A stretch of 5,502 nucleotides of DNA from Coraliomargarita sp. CAG:312 (GTDB lineage Bacteria; Verrucomicrobiota; Verrucomicrobiia; Opitutales; Intestinicryptomonadaceae). The stretch's first letter is position 1; every line of letters starts with the position of its first letter. The stretch covers positions 50,480 to 55,981 of the forward strand of contig FR901623.1 in the NCBI GenBank assembly GCA_000438015.1, written 5' to 3'. The notes beneath the pieces were generated by a model. The model searched no databases. It was not told the origin of the DNA and was given only the letters and a program-made list of their open reading frames with translations. Positions 1 through 5,502 of this stretch are shown piece after piece. A program made the translations under genes and the position numbers.

Positions 1-1
1 C

Positions 2-730
2 ACAGTTATTGGTTCAAGGAAAGTTGAAGGGCAAAAGCGCTCATATGAAATGGAATTCGACAAGCCCCTCCCAGAACAGCTGTTCGACGGTTTTATAATG
101 TTCAACTTGGATTACGACACTCGCAATGTAATCGTGCGCAATTGTTATTTTCACGACAACCGCGCCCGTGGAATTTTGATTCTGGCGCGCGACGTGACGA
201 TTGAAAACTGCAAATTCCGCCACAACGAAATGGGAGCAATCAAAATAGAGACCGGATACACTTTTGATGTTTGGAGCGAAGGATACGGCGTTGACAATGT
301 GGTGATACGCAATAATACATTCGACACCTCAAACCCCCTGGACGTGGAAAACGCCGGAAGGGCTAGGGACATAGTAATGAGCGTCTATATGAAAACAGAC
401 CCATCCCTGGAGCAAACAACTTATCCGATATTGAAGGATATATTGGTAGAATCCAACACCATGCGCGACACATTCGGGTTGATAGCATTTATAGCCTCCA
501 CCGGAAACGTCACTTTTCTAAACAACACATTTATAAACGAAACCCCGCGAAATAAACCTCTTGAATACCGCGGTGAATTTTTTGTGACCCATTCAAAGCG
601 CACCCGCATAGTAAACAATACATGGGTAAAATCGCCGCATGTAAAAACTCCTGGAGTAATTTACGATAAGGAAACCGTCAAGGGCCTAATAGTAAAAGGC
701 AACAAAGTTGTGGATAAAGTAGAACAATAA
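2..730 (+). CDS. C-terminal part of a GH110-like parallel beta-helix protein (5' end outside window)
   Basis: This is the last 242 codons of a gene that begins upstream. The frame stays open back to base 2, and the residues before the first internal ATG (base 50) align with the middle of both downstream paralogues, so that ATG is not the true start. The first visible residue matches about residue 546 of the second gene, so roughly 545 residues are missing, including the expected signal peptide and the catalytic Asp residues. What remains is the end of the second barrel-like insertion (about residues 1-25 of the visible part) and the C-terminal beta-helix. Helix turns show as repeats of the type RNCYF, ENCKF, RNNTF, LNNTF and VNNTW. 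It carries the family signature ETGYTFDVWSEGYGVDNVV, with its Trp at base 272. It ends with TAA 12 bp before the next gene. The inferred role is glycan hydrolysis outside the cytoplasm. Whether the active site is intact cannot be seen. Confidence 0.88.
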   Translation, partial: TVIGSRKVEGQKRSYEMEFDKPLPEQLFDGFIMFNLDYDTRNVIVRNCYFHDNRARGILILARDVTIENCKFRHNEMGAIKIETGYTFDVWSEGYGVDNVVIRNNTFDTSNPLDVENAGRARDIVMSVYMKTDPSLEQTTYPILKDILVESNTMRDTFGLIAFIASTGNVTFLNNTFINETPRNKPLEYRGEFFVTHSKRTRIVNNTWVKSPHVKTPGVIYDKETVKGLIVKGNKVVDKVEQ

Positions 731-742
731 AACAGCACGCAT
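731..742 (+). other. 12-bp gap between first and second paralogue, no Shine-Dalgarno
   Basis: The 12 bases between the TAA of the first gene and the ATG of the second contain no purine-rich ribosome-binding motif, and there is no room for a promoter or terminator. The tight spacing supports co-transcription. Translation may start by coupling to the upstream stop codon or by an SD-independent route. Confidence 0.6.
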
Positions 743-805
743 ATGAAAAAATCTCTCTTGCCATGCATATTAATTTTATCAACCCTGCTTAATTGGGCTT
801 GCTGC
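743..805 (+). other. Signal peptide with non-canonical lipobox (second gene)
   Basis: Residues 1-20 are a basic MKK start, a Leu/Ile-rich core and a Cys pair at 20-21. Cys20 has Ala at -1, but Trp at -2 and Asn at -3 depart from the usual L-A/S-G/A-C. The low-complexity, Pro- and Lys-containing stretch after the Cys pair is typical of a lipoprotein tether. Plain signal peptidase I cleavage remains possible. Export itself is well supported. Confidence 0.65.
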
Positions 806-3100
806 CCTAAAAGCGATATTCCCAACCAACCGCTGGGCGGGAAAGAAACGCAAGTATGCAGCGGATTCTCGCAACTTTCGGATTCCGGTGCAAAATTGTC
901 CAGCGGCGGGCAATTGGCTTTAAAATCCCAATCAGATTGGTGGAAGCCAATGTTCGTTGGGAAAAAAGGAATATTCAAGCCAAATACCCAATATAAAATA
1001 TCCCTTTCCTACAAGATATCATCGCCGTCAAAGACACTCTTAATGCTGGTTCGCGAAGACGGAGATACAAAAGGCATTCGCGATATAATTCATCCAACGC
1101 TTCCGCAAAATTCCGATGGCAGCCCACAAAGCTTTGAAATAAAATTTCAAACGCCAAACCGCGACATATCAAAGTATTCTTTGCAACTGCACTCGCTGGG
1201 AAAATTTGAAGGATCGTTTGGCGACATAAAAATCTCGGAAGTAGAAGACGCATACTATCCTGTTCTGCCAAACACTCCGAAATTTTGCGGAGACCTAGGC
1301 AAGCTTCCAACAGGCTCGGAGGAATTTGAAGTGGAGCTACCCCGCCCCACAGGCGGAGCTGTCGTACACGCAAGGGACTTTGGGATAACGCCATCGTGTA
1401 AAGATTTTATAACAAAGCTAAACGCAGCAATCGACCATTGCAGGAAAATCGGAGCTGCAAAGCTGGTTCTCGAAAAGGGAGATTATTATATTACAGAACA
1501 AAAGCCTATGCTTTTTACAAAGTTAAAGGACTTCGAATTTGACGGAAGCGGCTCTACCCTCACATTCTTCAGAAAAAAATCAAACAGCATGACTGTATCC
1601 GACTGCCTGCGCGTAAAAATAGCGAATTTTAACTTCGACTGGGACTGGTCAAAAGATCCGCTTGGCGCGATTGTCCAAATCGTGGATTCAAAGCGCGACG
1701 GGAAAAACTCCTATGTAGATTTTGAATTCGTTGACTATAAAAATGAAACCTATCCTCAACGCGACATACGAGTTGGACATATCTCGCCTATAGATCCCAA
1801 AACCAGGTCCATAGGAGTCGAAGACGGCAAGGCTGCATCTTGGGAAATGCGCGGCAAACGCGACGATATTTACCGCAAAAAATGGCTTTCCGGGAACGTC
1901 CTGCGCATTTACGTTCCGGAGAACCAAGTGTTTTTTGAAAAAGGCGAACTCTACCGAATGAACCACTATTATTACGACATGAACTGCACCCACATGAGTT
2001 CCAACAAGCATTTGACGCTTGAAAATATAAACGTTTTTTCAACCCCAGGGCACTCTTTTGTCGTAAGCGGCTCGCAACAATATTGGCAACTTTTAAATGT
2101 GAACATAGCCATTCCGCCGAACAGCCCCAAGCGCCCAACCACCTGCACCGCCGACCACTTCCACATATCCAGGTCTAAAGGATATTTTAAGATGATTGAC
2201 TGCGACTTTGGCTTTGGCGGAGACGACTGCTTGAACGCTCACGACTGCTCACTGTTCATGCGCCCATCAGGCAAACGGACTATGCGCACTGTCAACGGAA
2301 GAAGCATATGGACAATCGCAAAGGGAGACAAAGTAGAAATACGCCAAGGCGACTACTCCCCCAGCGGCATGCAGGCAATAGTCACAGACATAAAGCAAAT
2401 TGACGCAAAAAATAAAATTTACGAAGTCACTTTCGACAGAGATATACCAGAAGAAAAATTCGACGGCTTTATATTATTCAACCTGGACTACCAGACGCGC
2501 AACGTAATATTGCGGAATTGCTACTTCCACGAAAACAAAGCCCGCGGCGTCCTAATATTGTGCAAAAACGTAACCATTGAGAATTGCAGATTCTTCCACA
2601 ACGAATCTGCTGCCTTGAAATTTGAAACAGGATACACGTTCAATGTTTGGAGCGAAGGATACGGCGTCGACAATGTTGTCGTAAGAAATTGCAAGTTCGA
2701 CACTGTAAATTCCCGCAATGGGCAAAATGACGGCAAACTGCGCGATATTTTCATGGGTGTTTACATGAAAACCGACCCGTCTCCCGCAAAGACGCACTAC
2801 CCTATTCTCTCAAATATAATGTTTGAAAACAACGAGTTTAAAAATTCCGCAGGGCTAGTCGCGTTTATTACATCCACCGGAAACGTAATCTTTAAAGACA
2901 ATACCATTATAAACGACACTCCGCGCAAAAATGAAGTAAGCTACCGCGGCGGATTTTGGGTAGCGTATTCGCAAAACACAAAAATTGTAAACAATGTCTG
3001 GATAGAATCTGACTATGTTCCAAAACCAGGAGTATTCGCGGAAACAAGCACCACAAAAAACTTGCTGGTTGCCGGAAATAGGCTGGAAGAAAAAAAATAG
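743..3100 (+). CDS. Exported GH110-like (alpha-1,3-galactosidase-type) beta-helix glycosidase, probable lipoprotein
   Basis: A complete 785-residue protein. Residues 1-20 form an export signal (MKK, hydrophobic core, then NWAC), with Cys20 the likely lipidated residue although the lipobox is poor. Residues about 40-170 look like a beta-sandwich carbohydrate-binding module, with Trp/Phe-rich strands, a P..Y.ISLSYKI strand and a final DIKISE strand. A linker at 184-200 leads into the beta-helix, which opens with VHARDFG (208-214), typical of pectate-lyase-like folds. A first insertion follows FDWDW (298-302). The presumed catalytic centre is Asp471 in TAD plus Asp494-Asp495 in GGDDCLNAHDC, with His500. 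In GH110 structural work, as I remember it, three Asp with the same 23/24-residue spacing are catalytic. A second barrel-like insertion starts near GDKVE (528-532). The C-terminal helix carries GYTFNVWSEGYGVDN (630-644). The ATG at 743 is chosen because it directly gives the signal peptide. Predicted role: exo-hydrolysis of alpha-linked galactose or a similar sugar in the periplasm or on the surface. GH28 was considered but fits less well. The stop is TAG. Confidence 0.9.
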   Translation: MKKSLLPCILILSTLLNWACCPKSDIPNQPLGGKETQVCSGFSQLSDSGAKLSSGGQLALKSQSDWWKPMFVGKKGIFKPNTQYKISLSYKISSPSKTLLMLVREDGDTKGIRDIIHPTLPQNSDGSPQSFEIKFQTPNRDISKYSLQLHSLGKFEGSFGDIKISEVEDAYYPVLPNTPKFCGDLGKLPTGSEEFEVELPRPTGGAVVHARDFGITPSCKDFITKLNAAIDHCRKIGAAKLVLEKGDYYITEQKPMLFTKLKDFEFDGSGSTLTFFRKKSNSMTVSDCLRVKIANFNFDWDWSKDPLGAIVQIVDSKRDGKNSYVDFEFVDYKNETYPQRDIRVGHISPIDPKTRSIGVEDGKAASWEMRGKRDDIYRKKWLSGNVLRIYVPENQVFFEKGELYRMNHYYYDMNCTHMSSNKHLTLENINVFSTPGHSFVVSGSQQYWQLLNVNIAIPPNSPKRPTTCTADHFHISRSKGYFKMIDCDFGFGGDDCLNAHDCSLFMRPSGKRTMRTVNGRSIWTIAKGDKVEIRQGDYSPSGMQAIVTDIKQIDAKNKIYEVTFDRDIPEEKFDGFILFNLDYQTRNVILRNCYFHENKARGVLILCKNVTIENCRFFHNESAALKFETGYTFNVWSEGYGVDNVVVRNCKFDTVNSRNGQNDGKLRDIFMGVYMKTDPSPAKTHYPILSNIMFENNEFKNSAGLVAFITSTGNVIFKDNTIINDTPRKNEVSYRGGFWVAYSQNTKIVNNVWIESDYVPKPGVFAETSTTKNLLVAGNRLEEKK
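2153..2251 (+). other. Presumed active-site segment, second gene (Asp471, Asp494, Asp495, His500)
   Basis: The segment opens with the Asp of TADHFH and continues to GGDDCLNAHDC. The acidic residues lie 23 and 24 positions apart, as remembered for the catalytic Asp trio of family 110 glycosidases. The Asn-x-His following the Asp pair also matches that family, where a Gly usually follows His; here it is Asp, and Cys follows the Asp pair. Confidence 0.6.
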
Positions 3101-3156
3101 CTGGCATTGTATTTAAAATTCATCCAACGCCAACGATAGTTAAAGCCAAACAAGCC
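3101..3156 (+). other. 56-bp intergenic spacer between second and third paralogue
   Basis: This AT-leaning spacer separates the TAG of the second gene from the ATG of the third. I see no inverted repeat followed by a T-run, so no intrinsic terminator, and no convincing -35/-10 pair. The bases just before the ATG (CAAACAAGCC) are not a Shine-Dalgarno motif. Read-through from the upstream genes is the simplest reading. A weak internal promoter cannot be excluded by eye. Confidence 0.5.
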
Positions 3157-3213
3157 ATGAAAAAAAATTTATTCTGCGCATTTGCTGTGTGCGCGCTCTT
3201 TTGCGCGTGCGCA
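3157..3213 (+). other. Cys-rich signal peptide with relaxed lipobox (third gene)
   Basis: MKK is followed by a hydrophobic core holding Cys at residues 7, 12, 16 and 18. Cys18 is preceded by Phe, Cys and Ala, a loose match to a lipobox, and followed by APQITEP, which suits a lipoprotein tether. Four Cys in so short a signal is unusual. Confidence 0.65.
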
Positions 3214-5484
3214 CCCCAGATAACCGAACCCATAAAATCCGGCGGAAAATCTACGGAAATCGATCTTTTACATTCGGAAAATGCAAATATAAACAAAAAA
3301 TTCGCAAAATTCAACGCCGCCGGAGAGTTGGAGATAACCACCGCTTCAAATGGATGGACCCAGGTATTTAAAATGAAAGACGGCCTATTGGAGCCTGAAA
3401 AAAACTATACGCTGAAAATTGAATGCGAGTTGGAAAAGAACCAGCCAGAAGACTGCTTCCTGCACATAATAGTCCGCAATTCAAAAAATTTTCCGGCAAG
3501 CTCCGACATACTCTACCACAATGAATATGAACAATCGCGCCGATCGTTGTCGTTAGACTTTTCAACGCCGCCAAATTGCGCAAATTATTCGCTTTCCATA
3601 CATACTCCAAGGCCTACCAAAGCAAGAATATATTCCATCAAACTGATGGAAACCCAAAGGGATTTTTATCCCATAACATCCAATACTGTACGTTATACAG
3701 GAAAATTAGGCAAACTTCCAACCGGCGCAAAAGAGTTTGAAGTGGAGCTTCCTAACCCCAAAAACGGCATAGAGGTAAACGCAAAGGACTTTGGGTTGTC
3801 GCCAAGCTGTCCCGACCCCCAAGATGCCATAAACAAGGCAATCGCCCATTGCAAAAAAATTGGCGCGTCAAAACTTATTGTCGAGCGCGGCACATATTTT
3901 ATAAATAAAGACGGAAGCATAGTATTCGACGGAATAAAGGACTTAACCTTCGACGCAAACGGCTCAACTTTCATTTACAATAAAATGAACGGAACCAACC
4001 TGCGCATAAAAAATTGCGAACGCGTAAAATTCTGCAATTTCAATTTTGACTGGGATTGGGAAAACGACCCATTAGGCAGCATCGTTGAAGTGGTCGCGAA
4101 TGAAAAATCTCCGCAGCCGCATATCGATATAAAATTTATAGACTATAAGCGTTTTCCCCGGCGCGATGTAAGAATTGCAGTTATGTCGTCATACGACCCC
4201 ACACGCAAAGCAGTCGGCGTGGAGAACCAACCAAGCGCGGGATTCGAAGTTTTTCGCGGAAGAAATGTTCCCAAGACAGAATGGCTTTCGGACAATGTTC
4301 TGAGAATTTACGGCGATGTCTCCCTGCCTGTTGGAACGCTTTACAGAATCCAGCATTCCTACTATGAAATGGGGGGCGTCACGTTAGACGACAATACCAA
4401 TCTTACGATGGAAAACGTCAATATCCACGGGTGCAGCGGATGCGCGTTCGTGATAGGCGGAACCCAAAAATACTGGCAGCTCGTCAACGTAAATGTCATA
4501 TCGCCCAAAGGGCGCCCACTGCGCCCGATTACGACCACCGCAGACCATTTGCACATCACCAACTCGTGCGGATTTGGAAAACTTATAAACTGCGAATTTG
4601 AACGCGGCGCCGACGATTGCATAAATATGCACGACTGCTCGGCATTCGCGCGAAAGATCGGCGATAAAACCGTCAGAACCCAAAATTGCCCGCGCATATA
4701 CAATTATTCAAAGGGCGATTTGGTTGAGCTGCGACAGGGAGATTTTTCTCCCAGCGGATTCAAATCAAAAATATCATCAATAAAGACAATAAGCGAAGGC
4801 GTGCACGATATTACTTTTGAAGACAATGTTCCAGAACAGCTGTTTGACGGATTTATTTTATTTAATTGGAAATACGACACCCGCAATATGATTCTGCGGA
4901 ACTGCTATTTCCATGATAATAAAGCCCGGGCGGCTCTCGTCTTGTGCCGCGATGTCACAATAGAAAATTGCAGGTTTGAACACAACGAAATTGGGGCTAT
5001 CCACATAGAAACCGGCTATACGTTCAATGTATGGAGCGAAGGCTACGGAGTCGACAATGTCGTATTCCGCAACTGCGCCTTTGACGGAGTAAATCCCACA
5101 AACCGCAAAATCGGGGGAAAGGTTATGGATGTCTATATGGGGGTTTACATGAAGACCGACCCCACAAGCGAATATACGCAATATCCGATTCTGTCAAATA
5201 TTCTATTTGAATCGAATACCTTTAAAGACACATACGGCCTTGTCGCAATTATAACTTCGACAAGCAATGTCACTTGGCTGAACAACACTTTTATAAACGA
5301 GACTGAGCGCAAAAATAAATTCTCGTATAGAGGTTGCTTTTATATTTCGCATTCGCAAAATACGAGGATAATAAACAATACATACGTTGAAAGCCCATGG
5401 GTCCCAAATCCAGGAGTTTATGTGGATCCAACAACTTCAAAGGACATTTTGGTGGCTGGAAATAAAGTCGTAAAGAATAAATAA
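3157..5484 (+). CDS. Exported GH110-like (alpha-1,3-galactosidase-type) beta-helix glycosidase, probable lipoprotein
   Basis: A complete 775-residue paralogue of the preceding gene, roughly 60-75% identical by eye over the C-terminal beta-helix and much less in the N-terminal domain. Residues 1-18 are a Cys-rich export signal ending FCAC, with Cys18 the probable lipid-attachment residue. A beta-sandwich-like region spans about 30-165 and shares a W..VF..K.G pattern and a P..NYTLKI strand with its neighbour. The conserved linker is at 183-199 and the beta-helix entry VNAKDFG at 207-213. FDWDW (297-301) precedes the first insertion. Presumed catalytic residues are Asp463 in TADHLH and Asp486-Asp487 in GADDCINMHDC, with His492. 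GDLVE (520-524) starts the second insertion, and the C-terminal signature contains Trp626 in WSEGYGVDN (626-634). All key residues seen in the second gene are kept, so this copy also looks active. The substrate is unknown; the divergent N-terminal domain and first insertion suggest a related but different glycan. The start ATG directly precedes the signal peptide. Confidence 0.9.
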   Translation: MKKNLFCAFAVCALFCACAPQITEPIKSGGKSTEIDLLHSENANINKKFAKFNAAGELEITTASNGWTQVFKMKDGLLEPEKNYTLKIECELEKNQPEDCFLHIIVRNSKNFPASSDILYHNEYEQSRRSLSLDFSTPPNCANYSLSIHTPRPTKARIYSIKLMETQRDFYPITSNTVRYTGKLGKLPTGAKEFEVELPNPKNGIEVNAKDFGLSPSCPDPQDAINKAIAHCKKIGASKLIVERGTYFINKDGSIVFDGIKDLTFDANGSTFIYNKMNGTNLRIKNCERVKFCNFNFDWDWENDPLGSIVEVVANEKSPQPHIDIKFIDYKRFPRRDVRIAVMSSYDPTRKAVGVENQPSAGFEVFRGRNVPKTEWLSDNVLRIYGDVSLPVGTLYRIQHSYYEMGGVTLDDNTNLTMENVNIHGCSGCAFVIGGTQKYWQLVNVNVISPKGRPLRPITTTADHLHITNSCGFGKLINCEFERGADDCINMHDCSAFARKIGDKTVRTQNCPRIYNYSKGDLVELRQGDFSPSGFKSKISSIKTISEGVHDITFEDNVPEQLFDGFILFNWKYDTRNMILRNCYFHDNKARAALVLCRDVTIENCRFEHNEIGAIHIETGYTFNVWSEGYGVDNVVFRNCAFDGVNPTNRKIGGKVMDVYMGVYMKTDPTSEYTQYPILSNILFESNTFKDTYGLVAIITSTSNVTWLNNTFINETERKNKFSYRGCFYISHSQNTRIINNTYVESPWVPNPGVYVDPTTSKDILVAGNKVVKNK
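4543..4635 (+). other. Presumed active-site segment, third gene (Asp463, Asp486, Asp487, His492)
   Basis: TADHLH is followed after the same 23 and 24 residues by the Asp pair of GADDCINMHDC. Spacing and key residues match the second gene exactly, although the residues between them vary (for example SRSKGYF against TNSCGFG). Conserved acids with variable surroundings argue for retained catalysis. Confidence 0.6.
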
Positions 5485-5502
5485 TGCGCTTTGTGCCGCG
5501 CT
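5484..5502 (+). CDS. Possible start of a further gene overlapping the third stop codon
   Basis: The sequence TAATG joins the stop of the third gene to an ATG that stays open to the window edge (MRFVPR). A one-base stop/start overlap is a common sign of translational coupling, but only six codons are visible, there is no Shine-Dalgarno motif, and the residues do not resemble the MKK start of the paralogues. It could be chance. Confidence 0.15.

Larger units (their letters stand above)
2..5484 (+). repeat. Tandem array of three diverged paralogous genes
   Basis: The three reading frames align along their shared length, with the same motif order and near-identical C-terminal lengths. The best DNA-level match is a 34-base block at 267-300, 2643-2676 and 5027-5060, which encodes VWSEGYGVDN. 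Copies one and two differ there at a single base; copy three differs at several mostly silent positions. Elsewhere DNA similarity is patchy, which indicates an old duplication held by selection on protein rather than a recent copy event or assembly artefact. Confidence 0.85.

Noticed and set aside
267..300. The 34-base block shared by all three genes as a mobile or recombination site
   Set aside because: It lies in frame inside the coding region and encodes the most conserved protein motif; the third copy differs mainly at silent positions, so selection on protein explains it.
50..730. A complete short gene starting at the ATG at base 50
   Set aside because: The frame is open upstream to base 2, and the translated residues there align with the interior of both paralogues, so this is an internal Met of a longer gene.
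661..2166. Long antisense open frames over the second gene, and similar ones over the other copies
   Set aside because: They lie opposite strongly conserved coding sequence, show no recognisable domains, and recur at equivalent places only because the paralogues share sequence on the coding strand.
2153..2251. GH28 polygalacturonase assignment, suggested by DDC
   Set aside because: The Asp spacing is 23/24 rather than about 21/22, an N.H follows the Asp pair, and the GHG and RIK motifs of GH28 are absent. GH110 fits better, though a distant relation is likely.
3101..3156. Terminator or promoter between the second and third genes
   Set aside because: No stem-loop with a T-run and no convincing -35/-10 pair could be found in the 56 bases.
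3189..3371. Small forward-strand frame inside the start of the third gene
   Set aside because: It overlaps the signal peptide and N-terminal domain in another frame and has no start signal, homology or conserved counterpart in the second gene.

Overview
The window holds three consecutive same-strand copies of one protein family, with almost no non-coding DNA. A first gene is open at its 5' end and contributes only its last 242 codons (2..730). Two complete paralogues follow, of 785 and 775 residues (743..3100 and 3157..5484). The gaps are 12 and 56 bp. No RNA gene, mobile element, CRISPR array, clear promoter or terminator was found.

Each full copy has the same layout. It starts with an N-terminal export signal ending in Cys, probably a lipoprotein signal. 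A beta-sandwich-like, possibly carbohydrate-binding domain of about 130 residues comes next, then a well conserved linker (LGKLPTG..EFEVELP). The rest is a long right-handed parallel beta-helix interrupted by two insertions that look like small beta-barrels. The centre of the helix carries TAD, then 23 and 24 residues later a pair of Asp in G.DDC.N.HDC. The order and spacing of these acidic residues, the Asn-x-His after them and the barrel insertions best fit glycoside hydrolase family 110 (alpha-1,3-galactosidases) or a divergent sister group. The fold and export are well supported. The exact family is likely but not proven, and the substrate is unknown.

The organism is probably a Gram-negative glycan degrader. 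The PVC superphylum (Verrucomicrobiota, Lentisphaerota, Kiritimatiellota) or Bacteroidota would fit, because large families of exported beta-helix enzymes, absent Shine-Dalgarno sequences and loosely matching lipoboxes are common there. Codon use is distinctive, with frequent ATA for Ile beside frequent CGC for Arg. The taxonomic guess is weak.

The three genes probably form one transcription unit made by tandem duplication followed by divergence. Catalytic and C-terminal helix segments are strongly conserved, while the N-terminal domain and several loops differ. This would suit a set of surface or periplasmic enzymes acting on related but not identical glycans. A possible next gene starts at the extreme right edge (ATG at 5484).
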